The position numbers and the translations under genes were made by a program. Source: Nocardia sp. (GTDB lineage Bacteria; Actinomycetota; Actinomycetes; Mycobacteriales; Mycobacteriaceae). Taken from it: 64,000 nt of DNA. The stretch lies in NCBI RefSeq assembly GCF_025465275.1, contig NZ_JAODNK010000092.1, positions 1-64,000 on the forward strand, given 5' to 3'. The notes beneath the pieces were generated by a model, which saw only the letters and a list, made by a program, of their open reading frames with translations, was not told where the DNA came from and ran no database searches. Shown here one piece after another: positions 16,825 to 25,658 of the stretch (positions are counted from its first letter, which is position 1; each line of letters opens with the position of its first letter).

Positions 16825-16857
16825 GCTTGATTCTGGACAAAATAGAAGGGATCAAGC
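16825..16857. promoter_or_regulatory. inverted repeat in the IMPase/Lrp divergent promoter
   Basis: GCTTGAT at 16825 and ATCAAGC at 16851 are exact inverted arms separated by 19 bases, the downstream arm abutting the GTG start of the Lrp gene. Suitable as an Lrp/AsnC site, but short. Confidence 0.4.
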
Positions 16858-17820
16858 GTGGAATCGGACATCACCCTGGACGATCTGGATCGCCGAATCG
16901 TCTCGGCCCTGCAGATCGACGGTTTCGCGCCGGTCGCCCAGATCGGCGAGGCGCTCGGCGTCTCCGGCCGGACGATCTCGCGCCGGTTGTCCAGGCTGAC
17001 CCGGTCGGCGGGGCTGCTGGTGACGCGGGTCCCGGCGCGCACCTCCTATCCAGCGGAAGCGTCGATGGTGTTGCGCGCCAAGGTGCTTCGAGGCCGGATA
17101 GATTCCATTGCCGATGCGCTCGCCCGGCGCCCGGATGTGCCGTTCGTGGACATCACGCTCAGTGGCGACGAGATCGTCGCACTGGCGATCGCCGATCCGC
17201 ATTCGCGGGATCGCCTGATCTCCGAGCAGCTTCCGGCCAATAGTGCCGTGGTATCCACCAGCGCCCTGTCGGTGCTGCACGTCTTCGCGGACGCCGCCGA
17301 TTGGCGCGCCGGATATCTCACTCCCGGCGAGATCGCTGCGCTGACGCCGCCGGAGGCGACCGAGCCCGCCGCACCCGATGAAGCCGATAAACAATTGCTG
17401 ACCCAGCTGACTCAGGACGCCCGCCTCGGCATCTCCGTATTGGCCACTGCGACAGAACAATCCGAATCCACTGTGCGCCGCCGTCTGCACCGGCTGCGCG
17501 CGATGGGACTGCTGCGCACCCATGTGTCCATTGACGCGGCGCTCATGGGCTACCTGGTCGATGCGCATATTTGGATGAGCGTGTCACCGGGCCGCCTGCA
17601 CGACACCGGATTACGACTGGCCGGCGATCCCCGAGTGCACGGCGTCATGGCCACGACCGGTCCCACAAATCTGCTCGCCACGGTGTTCTGTCGCAATCTG
17701 CCCGGACTCTACGAATTCGTGACCGATACCCTCGGCCCGTTGGACATCGCGACGGTCGATACCAGCGTCGTCGGACGCGCAGTCCAGCGCGCTGGCTATC
17801 GAGGCGCGACGATCCGATAG
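16858..17820 (+). CDS. Lrp/AsnC-family regulator with two tandem HTH modules
   Basis: A 320-residue protein with two Lrp-type units. The first HTH is in LDDLDRRIVSALQIDGFAPVAQIGEALGVSGRTISRRL (residues about 7-44) and the second in DKQLLTQLTQDARLGISVLATATEQSESTVRRRLHRL (about 175-211). Each is followed by a RAM-like sensing segment. Such double-length Lrp proteins are common in actinobacteria and probably mimic a dimer. It is divergent from the IMPase-like/oxidoreductase pair, which it may regulate. The start is GTG. Confidence 0.85.
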   Translation: MESDITLDDLDRRIVSALQIDGFAPVAQIGEALGVSGRTISRRLSRLTRSAGLLVTRVPARTSYPAEASMVLRAKVLRGRIDSIADALARRPDVPFVDITLSGDEIVALAIADPHSRDRLISEQLPANSAVVSTSALSVLHVFADAADWRAGYLTPGEIAALTPPEATEPAAPDEADKQLLTQLTQDARLGISVLATATEQSESTVRRRLHRLRAMGLLRTHVSIDAALMGYLVDAHIWMSVSPGRLHDTGLRLAGDPRVHGVMATTGPTNLLATVFCRNLPGLYEFVTDTLGPLDIATVDTSVVGRAVQRAGYRGATIR

Positions 17821-17951
17821 CGGTGACCGAAACTAGTACCGTTGTGCCACTCTAAAATTCGGTGTCCGAGTGTTTGCCCGCAGGAAAGAAGTTGGCACGA
17901 TAAGTCATCTATTGCCCATTCCGCTGCGGCGAGCCGTGCCGCTACAGTGAT

Positions 17952-18058
17952 GTGCGGTCCAGGAGGTGTGGGGTAAGTCCCTGGGTCCGTTCGGGTGGTG
18001 GGGGTTTTGCTCGGCTCTCCCGGTGGCTTTTTGCAGCCGGGCGAAACTCCCACCGTAC
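17952..18058 (+). ncRNA. candidate structured leader RNA (three-way junction)
   Basis: Helix P1 joins GTGCGGT (17952-17958) to ACCGTAC (18052-18058). P2 joins CCAGG (17959-17963) to CCTGG (17980-17984). P3 joins GGTGGGGGTTTTGC (17997-18010) to GCGAAACTCCCACC (18041-18054), 14 pairs with two G-U wobbles, capped by a smaller GC hairpin with a T-rich loop. P1 and P3 compete for three bases. The segment ends 34 bases before the start of the 69-residue gene. I do not recognise it as a known riboswitch class; it may be a regulatory leader or a small RNA. Confidence 0.4.
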
Positions 18059-18092
18059 GAGCTTGTTACGTACATTCGAGGTGAGGGTGGCG

Positions 18093-18302
18093 ATGACAGC
18101 GGTGACAGTGCCGAAGATTCAGCAGTTGTTGACGACACAGCAACTACTGACCGATGTTCTGCATCGATATGGCAGTGTGGATGCCTTTCTCGTTCGTCTT
18201 CGCGGCGCGCTCGACGCGCCAACTGTCGAGTTGCCGGATGCCGGCCCGTACGAGCTCGAGCCGGAAAGCGGCGGCCGTCACCGTCGTCCGGATATGGGCT
18301 GA
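18093..18302 (+). CDS. small hypothetical protein behind a structured leader
   Basis: A 69-residue protein not recognised. The N-terminal two thirds look helical (VPKIQQLLTTQQLLTDVLH, DAFLVRLRGAL) and the tail is Pro/Glu/Arg-rich. The ATG at 18093 is preceded by GAGGTGAGG, a good ribosome site. The frame is open upstream, but those residues look non-coding. The long leader before so short a gene suggests expression control in the RNA. Confidence 0.5.
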   Translation: MTAVTVPKIQQLLTTQQLLTDVLHRYGSVDAFLVRLRGALDAPTVELPDAGPYELEPESGGRHRRPDMG

Positions 18303-18333
18303 ATTCGCCCACCGGAATTCGCCGGAATCGGCG

Positions 18334-19230
18334 TCAGATCAGGTGTGTGCCGCTGGTATGTGTGGTCGGCGCAGTACCGGTGTCAGCGGTATGCGGGCCC
18401 ACATCGAGAGTGGCCTCATACTGGGTGTCGACGCCGCGAACCAGCGAGATATGCAGTGCCCCAGCCGCTGTCGCCGCTCCCAGTGCCATGTGCAATGCGG
18501 CAATCGAGCGGAGATCTCGGTCGCCGGCCCGCAGCAGCACATCGCCGGTTCTGATTCCCGCGCGCTCCGCCCGAGAGTCGGGCTCGACCTCCCGGACCAG
18601 CAGGCCGGTGAACTCGGGGAGCCCGACCGCTCGGCGCATCTGGACGGCAATGTGGGCTGGTGCCAAAACCATTCCCAGTCTGGGGAATTCGTCGTCGGGA
18701 ACCGATCCTTCGAATGACACCAGCAATCGGCGCAGGATGGTCTCGAGGACCTCGCGCTGCTCTGGATCGAGCGCGGCGAGTAGTCGATCTTCGATGCTCA
18801 GATGCGCGGGCGTGACGCGGTCGAACAGTTCGCGCCCCACCGCAGTAAGGGCGACGAGCGTATTGCGCTTATCGGCCGGATCGGGGGAACGGGTGACCAA
18901 ACCCTGCTCGACGAGTCGATCGACGCGGACACTGATCGTGCCGGAAGTCAGCCCGAGCTCGCGCATCAGATACCGCTGCGAAACCCCGTCGCTGCGGTCG
19001 TCCAGGCGCAAGGTCGCCAGCGCGACGTAGTCCGACCCGGTGAGCCCGAATTCGGCGAACCCGGCCTCGACTTCTGCCTCGATAATGCGGCGTACGCGTC
19101 CGAGGCGCTGGACCACCGCTACGGGTGAGTGATCGAGCTCGGGCCGCAACAGCGTCAATCCGGCCAGCAGCCGATCCACGGAATCCTTCGGGCCCTCGGG
19201 GCCAGCTTGCGCACGGGTTGACGATGACAC
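18334..19230 (-). CDS. MarR-family regulator fused to a C-terminal PDZ domain
   Basis: A 298-residue protein. Residues about 35-165 are a MarR winged helix: TGSDYVALATLRL, then the recognition region LMRELGLTSGTISVRVDRL and the wing RSPDPADKRNTLVALT. From about residue 185 the sequence changes to a PDZ domain: GLLVREVEPDSRAERAGIRTGDVLLRAGDRDL, the peptide-binding core seen in HtrA-type proteases. The end is a Thr-rich tail. A PDZ module in place of a small-molecule pocket suggests that a C-terminal peptide or a protein partner modulates DNA binding. The gene is divergent from an SDR across a perfect palindrome. Confidence 0.8.
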   Translation of the reverse strand: MSSSTRAQAGPEGPKDSVDRLLAGLTLLRPELDHSPVAVVQRLGRVRRIIEAEVEAGFAEFGLTGSDYVALATLRLDDRSDGVSQRYLMRELGLTSGTISVRVDRLVEQGLVTRSPDPADKRNTLVALTAVGRELFDRVTPAHLSIEDRLLAALDPEQREVLETILRRLLVSFEGSVPDDEFPRLGMVLAPAHIAVQMRRAVGLPEFTGLLVREVEPDSRAERAGIRTGDVLLRAGDRDLRSIAALHMALGAATAAGALHISLVRGVDTQYEATLDVGPHTADTGTAPTTHTSGTHLI

Positions 19231-19248
19231 CCGGTCAGCTTACGCTTC

Positions 19249-19280
19249 GGATCAATAGCTTGGACTCAAGCTATTGATCC
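19249..19280. promoter_or_regulatory. perfect 32-bp MarR operator
   Basis: GGATCAATAGCTTG and its exact reverse complement are separated by GACT, centred between the divergent MarR-PDZ and SDR genes. The AT-rich arms and position fit a MarR dimer site that controls both directions. It ends 22 bases before the SDR start. Confidence 0.85.
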
Positions 19281-19302
19281 AAATCAAGGAGCTGGGCCAT
19301 AT

Positions 19303-20106
19303 ATGGACCTACAACTGCAGGGCAAGCGAGCACTGGTCACCGGAGCATCGAGCGGCATCGGCCGGGCGATCGCGCTCGGGTTGGCTGCTGAAGGCGTCGC
19401 CGTCGTCGTTCATGGGCGCGACGGCGATCGCACGAAGGCCACCGCCGACGCCATCACGGCAGCCGGCGGCGTGGCGGCAGTCGCGCTGGGAGATTTGGCG
19501 TCCGATGCGACCGCGAAGGACGTAGCAGAAAGCGCGACAACAGCTTTCGGTGGCATAGACATTCTGGTGAACAATGCCGGCGGCCTCGGCGCGGACGGCT
19601 GGACCACTGCCGTCGCCGCCGATTGGCTCGCGCTGTACAACACCAATGTCGCTTCAGCGGTGCGGCTGATCCACGCGCTGGCACCGCAGATGCGAGAAGG
19701 TCAGTGGGGCCGAGTAATTCAGGTCGGCAGCGCGGCACACCCCGATCCGCTTCCGATGCGGGCGGCATACAGCGCCGCGAAAGCCGCACTGGCCAACCTC
19801 ACCGTCAGCCTGTCGAAGGAATTGGCGGCCACCGGAATCACGGTGAACACCATCAGCCCCGGCCCGGTCCTGGTCGACGGCTGGTGGGACTTCGCCCGGA
19901 CCTTCGCGCAGGGCCACGGTCTGGGCGACGATGTCACCGCCGCGACTCGAATGCTGCTCGATGGGCCATTGGCCAACCCGTCCGACCGTTTGGTCGAGCC
20001 CGCCGAGATCGCGAGCGCAGTGGCCTTCCTCGCCAGTCCGCTCAGCGCTTCTGTCAATGGAGCGAATCTACGCATCGACGGCGGATTGGTCTCCACGGTC
20101 AACTGA
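19303..20106 (+). CDS. short-chain dehydrogenase/reductase
   Basis: A 267-residue classical SDR. The cofactor motif TGASSGIG is at residues 13-20, NNAG is near residue 90, the catalytic Ser lies in VIQVGSAAH and YSAAK follows about 14 residues later; the C-terminus ends with NLRIDGGLVSTVN. The substrate is unknown. The gene starts 22 bases after the MarR operator and is almost certainly the regulated target of the divergent MarR-PDZ protein. Confidence 0.9.
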   Translation: MDLQLQGKRALVTGASSGIGRAIALGLAAEGVAVVVHGRDGDRTKATADAITAAGGVAAVALGDLASDATAKDVAESATTAFGGIDILVNNAGGLGADGWTTAVAADWLALYNTNVASAVRLIHALAPQMREGQWGRVIQVGSAAHPDPLPMRAAYSAAKAALANLTVSLSKELAATGITVNTISPGPVLVDGWWDFARTFAQGHGLGDDVTAATRMLLDGPLANPSDRLVEPAEIASAVAFLASPLSASVNGANLRIDGGLVSTVN

Positions 20107-20112
20107 GCACCT

Positions 20113-20143
20113 GAAGCTGATATCGGGCAGGGAGATCAGCTTC
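20113..20143. terminator. bidirectional hairpin between SDR and diguanylate cyclase
   Basis: GAAGCTGAT pairs with ATCAGCTTC across a 13-base loop, between two convergent genes. The right arm overlaps the last codons of the minus-strand cyclase. Confidence 0.6.
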
Positions 20144-21245
20144 GGCGTACTTCCGGCCGAATTGCCTCGTCGATGACCACGCGATTCCCGCCGTCATGTT
20201 TGGCTTGGTACATCGCCGAGTCGGCGCGCTGCAACAGCACCTGCGGCGTCGGATGCGGACCATCGCCGCCGATCGCCACGCCGATACTGACGGTCACCGG
20301 GACGGTGTGCTGGGCGGCGGCGGACTGCCGGAACAGTTCGGCCGCGGCACTCGCCTCCTCGGGGGACATCAACCCGACAACGGCGAATTCCTCACCGCCG
20401 GTCCGGGACACGATCAGATCGGGGGTCGCGGCCGCTTGGATTCGCTGCGCAGTCCGCATCAGCACGTCGTCGCCCACCGAATGCCCGAAGCGGTCGTTCA
20501 CGCTTTTGAACCCGTCCAGGTCCACGATCATGACGCAGATCTGAGCCAGATCACTGGTGGCGAACATTCTGCCCAAATGGAATTCGAGTCCGCGCCGATT
20601 GATCAGTTTGGTCAGCGGATCCGACATCGATTCGGTCTGCACCAGCCAGAACATGAACTGTAGCGAGGGCAGCGCCACCACCAGTGCGGCCATGACGATC
20701 AGGACGATGGCGGTGGCAAGGAATATGTCGCCCCCGCCGGTGACCATGTGCCAGGACAACACCAGCACCGACAGCACCGACCAGAGAGCATGCGCGGCAA
20801 GCACTTTGGGACTGTGGAAGAAGGTGAGATAGGAGCCGGTCACCACCAGCAGAATGACGCCCAGCGATCCGTACACCCGATTCGAGTCCTGCAGACAGCC
20901 GACCGTAATGCTCACATCCGCGGCGGCGAACAGAATCAGCGATTCCTTCGCGCTCGGCCACGGACCGAACCACCACCGCAGTGCCCACAGCACGGCGCCG
21001 ACCACGATGATGCCGAAGATCACGCGCCCCGACGTATCGGAGGGGCCACCGGGTGAGGCTGCCGTCGCCGCGGCCACGAACGCCATGACGAGCCCGCCCG
21101 CACCGACGGACCATTGCTCCCAGCGCAGCACAGAATGGGATTCGAGGACGTGCACCAGCCAGCGGCGATCGATCGGATCTCGCCACCACGATTTCAATAA
21201 TCCTGCACTGCCGCCCATGGGCTCCGTTTGGTCTCGGTCATGCAC
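20136..21245 (-). CDS. membrane-bound diguanylate cyclase (GGDEF domain)
   Basis: A 369-residue protein. The N-terminal 195 residues carry about six hydrophobic helices. The catalytic domain starts at MSDPLTKLINRRGLEFHLG and contains VDLDGFKSVNDRFGHSVGDDVL and the active-site loop RTGGEEFAVV. This makes c-di-GMP from two GTP. The inhibitory RxxD site expected just before the loop reads ATPD, so product inhibition is probably lost. No EAL domain is present. A class III adenylate cyclase lies 2 kb away, giving two nucleotide second-messenger enzymes in the same stretch. Confidence 0.9.
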   Translation of the reverse strand: MHDRDQTEPMGGSAGLLKSWWRDPIDRRWLVHVLESHSVLRWEQWSVGAGGLVMAFVAAATAASPGGPSDTSGRVIFGIIVVGAVLWALRWWFGPWPSAKESLILFAAADVSITVGCLQDSNRVYGSLGVILLVVTGSYLTFFHSPKVLAAHALWSVLSVLVLSWHMVTGGGDIFLATAIVLIVMAALVVALPSLQFMFWLVQTESMSDPLTKLINRRGLEFHLGRMFATSDLAQICVMIVDLDGFKSVNDRFGHSVGDDVLMRTAQRIQAAATPDLIVSRTGGEEFAVVGLMSPEEASAAAELFRQSAAAQHTVPVTVSIGVAIGGDGPHPTPQVLLQRADSAMYQAKHDGGNRVVIDEAIRPEVRRS

Positions 21246-21360
21246 CGCGCAAGACCCGCCATACCCACGAAGTCCGGGTCATTGCGATTTCACCTGTCAG
21301 ACGCCACCCAGTGTAAGACTCGATAGCTCGGGCCTTGCCGTAGGCGCGGCCCACACCGGC

Positions 21361-22407
21361 TCAGGTGGCCGGTAGCGGCTGGGCTCCTGGCATAGCGCAT
21401 ACGAGCCCAGGTGCGCGGACATCGTCAGGGTAGTAGCCGGTCGTGCGGGCACCGGTGAAGAAGTCGTCGGTCCAGCCCGTGGTGAGCCGCTGCACAGCGT
21501 CCACATTGCCGGCCTGTGGCACTCCGCAGAGCAATTCGCCGAGCGCATCGGAACTGGTTCCTTCGGCGTCGGTATGTTCTCCGGCGGGGAGCCGGACACC
21601 GAGAAACGGCCGGTGCAGCAGCGTTTGCAGGGCGGTCGTGCCACTGCCGAAGTTATTGCACAGCGAGGGCGGTCCGGAAACAGCCAGGACGGGCAGATCG
21701 GTGGCGTCCAGATCGGTGAGTGCGCGGTCGGTGTTGTCGCCCAGGAAGGACTTCACCGGGTCCAGTAGTACCAGTCCGCGGAGGTTCTGCCAGGTCGTCG
21801 GGTAGGTCGAGTGCAGCCGGTGTGCGACATATTCGACAGCTTCCGCGCCCGCCGAGTGACCGATGAACGCGAGTAGTCCCGGCATCTCCGGGATCGGGCG
21901 ACCGGCGTGGGTGGCCGCCGCGGCGAGGCTCTGCGCGAGAACTCCGGTGGGATCGGCTGCGGTGGCGAACAAGTCGGCAATGTGATCCAGGAACGGCGTA
22001 TTGCTGCCGAGGTTCTGCAAGGTGCAGCCGTCGAGATTCAGGAACGGGAGGCTGGGCGCGAAGACGAGATAGCCTGCCGTGGAGAGAGTTTCGGCGAGTG
22101 CTGCGACATTGTCATTGCTGCGTGCGAACCCGTGTTGCACCCAGACCAGGCCGCGTGGTTGGCCCGAGGGTAGATACCAGTCGGCACTCTGGTTCAGAGT
22201 GCCTCCGGCACACGGGATATCGACCGTACCGGGCAAGCGCACGGGGTCGGCGGCGGCGGGCCCCGGTCCGAGGACGCCGACCGTGCACGCGGTGACAAGA
22301 ATGGTCAGAACCGTAGCGCTGGCGGACGGGAAGTGCGCGGTGGTCCGCGTTTTACCCGCCCGGATACGGCTCCAGCGCGGCATCCGGTGGAACATCGAAT
22401 CGTGCAT
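21361..22407 (-). CDS. secreted alpha/beta hydrolase
   Basis: A 348-residue protein. After a charged N-terminus there is a hydrophobic signal (SATVLTILVTACTVGVLGPGPAAA). The mature enzyme shows VWVQHGFARSNDNVAALAETL, the oxyanion region, and nucleophile elbow FIGHSAGAEAVEYVAHRL. The probable acid and His residues lie toward the C-terminus (PAGEHTDAEG). It resembles chlorophyllase- or PET-hydrolase-like secreted lipases only at fold level. The frame continues to 22488, but the ATG at 22407 gives a normal signal peptide. Confidence 0.75.
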   Translation of the reverse strand: MHDSMFHRMPRWSRIRAGKTRTTAHFPSASATVLTILVTACTVGVLGPGPAAADPVRLPGTVDIPCAGGTLNQSADWYLPSGQPRGLVWVQHGFARSNDNVAALAETLSTAGYLVFAPSLPFLNLDGCTLQNLGSNTPFLDHIADLFATAADPTGVLAQSLAAAATHAGRPIPEMPGLLAFIGHSAGAEAVEYVAHRLHSTYPTTWQNLRGLVLLDPVKSFLGDNTDRALTDLDATDLPVLAVSGPPSLCNNFGSGTTALQTLLHRPFLGVRLPAGEHTDAEGTSSDALGELLCGVPQAGNVDAVQRLTTGWTDDFFTGARTTGYYPDDVRAPGLVCAMPGAQPLPAT

Positions 22408-22532
22408 GCCCGCAGTGCCTTTCGCTGACCACCTGCTCGGTGTGGCGATGAGAGTATCAACCGGACACCTGTCCGGAGGGATATTCATCGATCGCGTGCG
22501 GTCTGCGATTCAGGGCGCGTCGGGCGTGCCGG

Positions 22533-22952
22533 TCAGCCGCGGTGCATACGCGGACCCTGCCCGCCCGACCAGCTGTGGTGGTGGTGCCCGTGATGAATCA
22601 TCACGATCATCAGGATCAGATACAGCGCCCCGAACAGCACGATGAGAGCGCCGCCGATCCACAGCGACAGAATGCCGAGCCAGCGGGCCCGGTTCGAGGC
22701 ATGCTGCGCGCCCTCGACGTCACCCTCGCTCCAGAGCGGAAACACATTGAGCGCGTGGGTGAATGCCGAGAAGGCCAGCGGCCAGAAGACGATCAGGGAT
22801 GCGACCGCCCAGCCCACATTGTTCGGCGGTCGGCGCACGGGGAACGTGGGCGGCGAGACCGGCTCGGTTTCGGTAGTCTCCGGTGCGGGTTCGGTAGCGA
22901 TCTGCTCGGTGGCGGAAGTGTCTGCTTCCGGTTCCGGTTTCGGGTTCGTCAT
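22533..22952 (-). CDS. CD225/dispanin-family membrane protein with His-rich tail
   Basis: A 139-residue protein. The first 50 residues are Pro/Glu/Thr-rich and cytoplasmic in character. The CD225 domain follows: PPNNVGWAVASLIVFWPLAFSAF, a cytoplasmic loop with NRARWLGILSLW, and a second helix VLFGALYLILMIVMI. The C-terminus reads HHGHHHHSW, a possible metal-binding tail. Actinobacterial members are common, small and uncharacterised. It is a single gene between the hydrolase and the adenylate cyclase. Confidence 0.75.
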   Translation of the reverse strand: MTNPKPEPEADTSATEQIATEPAPETTETEPVSPPTFPVRRPPNNVGWAVASLIVFWPLAFSAFTHALNVFPLWSEGDVEGAQHASNRARWLGILSLWIGGALIVLFGALYLILMIVMIHHGHHHHSWSGGQGPRMHRG

Positions 22953-23090
22953 TGTGAAACCTCTTCGAATTACCAGGTAGGCGCTGTTCGCCACCTGCTA
23001 TGAGGTCGATTACGTCACTGAAGTCTGGTGAACGCCAGTGAATCGCCGGTGAGACACCAGTGACGTTCCTGCACGGTTGCTGAATCCCCG

Positions 23091-24656
23091 CTAGAGACGG
23101 GGTCGAGCCAGGCGTGTCGGCCGGATCCGGCCCCGGAGTGTCACCGATTCGCCGAGGTCCCAGTGTTTCTGTTCGGCGGCTTCTGCCGCATCCACGGTGC
23201 TCGCGGAGGCCAGCACACGCTGCTCATCGCTCTTGGCGAGTTCGCACAGGCGCGCAGCCTCATTGACGGCATCGCCGATGACCGTGAACTCGTAGCGGCG
23301 GTGGGCCCCGACATTGCCGGCGACGACGCGTCCGGCAGCGACACCGATACCGGCATCGAATTCGGTGGTCTCGCTCGACAGGCGCTGCCGGATGGCACGG
23401 GTCGCCGCGAGGGCCGAGCCCGCCGCATCGGGTAGCAGGGCGGGCGTGCCGAAGACCGCGAGCGCGGCATCGCCCTCGAACTTGTTGAGCAGTCCGCCGT
23501 ATCGCTCGACCTCGTCGACCACAATTCCGAAGAAGTCATTGAGAATAGTCACGATCTCGCGCGCCGGCCGGGTCGCGGCCATGGTGGTGGAGCCGATGAT
23601 ATCGATGAAAATCGCTGCGGCATCACACTCTTCGCCGCCCAGCTCCGGATTGCGCTCCAGCGCGGCCGCAGCGACATCATGGCCCACATGGCGTCCGAAC
23701 AGATCCCGAATCTGTTCCCGCTCACGCAATCCCTGCACCATTCGGTTGAAACCGCTTTGCAGTTCCCCCAATTCGGTGCCGTCGTAGACCGTGACCGCCG
23801 CTTCCAGGTCGCCGTCCTCGACCCGCCGCAGCGCGTTGCGCACGCTGCGAATGGGTGCGACCGTCGCGCCGAGCGTCTGTGTCATGAGGAGCCCGCCGAA
23901 GACCAGCGTGGCGCCGCCGAGCGAGAGCACGCAGACCGCGAGCCGTTCGGTACTGATATCCACGCCGCCCAGGGCCAGGATCGCGATCACCATGAGCAAT
24001 GCCACCGGGGTGCCCGAACCCAGCATCCACACCAGTGCCGAGCGCCCGAACACGCCGAGTCCGCGCGACTGCCGTGACGGCGCGGCATCGAGCACCCGCG
24101 CGGTGACGAATCGCAGTGCGAACTCGGCGGCCAAATAGCTGTTGGCGCATACGACAATCGCACTGGACCCGATGCCCAGCACGAATTTCGGCACGAATGC
24201 CGGATCTGCCAGCCCGTACAGCGGCGTGAGCACCGCCATCCCGCCGAGCCAGAGCAGCGCCTGCTGCAATACCAGCCGTCTGGGCACACTGGCGGCTGCC
24301 CGCCGCTCGTCGGCGTCCGGTACCCGGTCCGGTTCGATCGACCAGCGCAGCGTCCGGAGTCCCCAGATCGTTCCCCACACCATGCCGAGCAGCAGTGCCA
24401 GAGCCGCGTACAGCGGCGTTGCCACGAAGTTCAGCAGCACCAATCGGCGTGTGAATACCGACGGTCCCGGGAGCACCACTCCGATCAGCACCATGGCTAC
24501 CGCGATGCCGACCAGATTCGCGCCGATCAGCGGCACGGTCAGCAGCACCTGCACGCGCACGCGCCGCGACACCGCCCCTTCCTCGGCGGGCCCGAGCAGC
24601 CGCGATCCCCATGGAGCCGCGCCCAGCGCCTGCTTGACCCCCTCACCCTCGACCAT
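23091..24656 (-). CDS. class III adenylate cyclase with six-helix membrane anchor and HAMP
   Basis: A 521-residue protein laid out like the M. tuberculosis Rv1318c-Rv1320c group. It has an N-terminal membrane domain of about six helices to residue 255, then a HAMP segment (RSVRNALRRVEDGDLEAAV). The cyclase homology domain runs from about residue 340 and contains AAIFIDIIGSTTM, FEGDAALAVFG and FTVIGDAVNEAARL. The Asp residues for two metals and the Asn/Arg of the transition-state site are visible. It makes cAMP from ATP at the inner face of the membrane. The gene is divergent from the two-component system. Confidence 0.88.
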   Translation of the reverse strand: MVEGEGVKQALGAAPWGSRLLGPAEEGAVSRRVRVQVLLTVPLIGANLVGIAVAMVLIGVVLPGPSVFTRRLVLLNFVATPLYAALALLLGMVWGTIWGLRTLRWSIEPDRVPDADERRAAASVPRRLVLQQALLWLGGMAVLTPLYGLADPAFVPKFVLGIGSSAIVVCANSYLAAEFALRFVTARVLDAAPSRQSRGLGVFGRSALVWMLGSGTPVALLMVIAILALGGVDISTERLAVCVLSLGGATLVFGGLLMTQTLGATVAPIRSVRNALRRVEDGDLEAAVTVYDGTELGELQSGFNRMVQGLREREQIRDLFGRHVGHDVAAAALERNPELGGEECDAAAIFIDIIGSTTMAATRPAREIVTILNDFFGIVVDEVERYGGLLNKFEGDAALAVFGTPALLPDAAGSALAATRAIRQRLSSETTEFDAGIGVAAGRVVAGNVGAHRRYEFTVIGDAVNEAARLCELAKSDEQRVLASASTVDAAEAAEQKHWDLGESVTLRGRIRPTRLARPRL

Positions 24657-24926
24657 GCGTGCAGCCTAGGCGAGACCCCGTGCCGGTGCTGTTGTCTGCC
24701 GGGCCGATGTTGTGCCGTGTATTCGCGATGGTCCCAGGTCGGTTACTGCTGGTCAGGCGATCGAATCCCCGACGTCGTATAGCGTGCACCGATGTCCGGC
24801 GATGCCGGAGGTTGTTTGGCAGTCGATCGGGCGGGTACCCGCTCTGTCGTGTGTTCGAAGGTGCGTCTGCGGGCAGCAGGCGTTTGATCGGGAGGATGCG
24901 GTTCGCCGCATCCGTGCAGGTGAGGG

Positions 24927-25658
24927 ATGTGTATGGGTGCGAGCCTGATGATCGTGGAGGATGACGACCGGGTTCGTGGCGCTCTCCGGCTCGCCATGGA
25001 AGACGAAGGATATGACGTCGCCGAAGCCGAGGAGGCCGAGACGGCACTAGAACATCTCCGGGACCACGGCGTTCCGGATGTGATGATCGTCGATCTGATG
25101 CTGGGCGAAATGGACGGATTCACCTGTATTCGTGAGGTGCGCCGCGATCATGACGTGCCGATCATCGTGGTCAGCGCACGCGACGACACCCATGACGTGG
25201 TCGCGGCATTGGAGGCGGGCGCGGACGACTTCGTCACCAAACCGTTCGAGATCAAGGAGATCACCGCGCGCATGCGGGCGCTGCGCCGGCGCGCGCGGCT
25301 GGCATCGGCCCGGGACGACGCTCCCGACGAGGCGCCCGATGAGGTGCTCTTGGACGCCGATCCGGACTCGCCGCTGGTGCTTTCACCGGACGGCGGCACG
25401 GTCCGGCGCGGCGAGGACGAACTTCATCTGACCGTCACCGAATTCCGCGTGCTGTGTGAACTCGCCGCGAGCCCCGGCCGGGTACTAAGTCGGACGGCGT
25501 TGCTCGAACGCATCTGGGACCGGGGCTTTTTCGGCGACGAACGCATTGTCGACGTGCATGTGCGCCGCTTGCGCACCAAGATCGAGCGCGATCCCTCCGA
25601 CCCGCAGATTGTGGTGACCGTGCGCGGTCTCGGTTACCGACTCGATGCGCAGCGCTGA
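24927..25658 (+). CDS. OmpR/PhoB-type response regulator
   Basis: A 243-residue response regulator. The receiver domain spans residues 7-120, with acidic pocket VEDDDR, phospho-acceptor Asp56 in VMIVDLMLGEMDG, and the conserved Lys in DDFVTKPFE. A winged-helix output domain follows (LTVTEFRVLCELAASPGRVLS, RRLRTKIERDPSDPQIVVTVRGLGYRL). The first ATG follows GTGAGGG; a second ATG lies two codons on. The 3' end overlaps the kinase gene by 14 bases, so they are one unit, and the ectoine operon begins 1 kb downstream on the same strand. Confidence 0.9.
   Translation: MCMGASLMIVEDDDRVRGALRLAMEDEGYDVAEAEEAETALEHLRDHGVPDVMIVDLMLGEMDGFTCIREVRRDHDVPIIVVSARDDTHDVVAALEAGADDFVTKPFEIKEITARMRALRRRARLASARDDAPDEAPDEVLLDADPDSPLVLSPDGGTVRRGEDELHLTVTEFRVLCELAASPGRVLSRTALLERIWDRGFFGDERIVDVHVRRLRTKIERDPSDPQIVVTVRGLGYRLDAQR

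Noticed and set aside
16395-17243. 282-codon plus-strand ORF spanning the IMPase-Lrp intergenic region
   Set aside because: It crosses a divergent promoter and overlaps two well-supported genes in other frames; composition is typical of a shadow frame.
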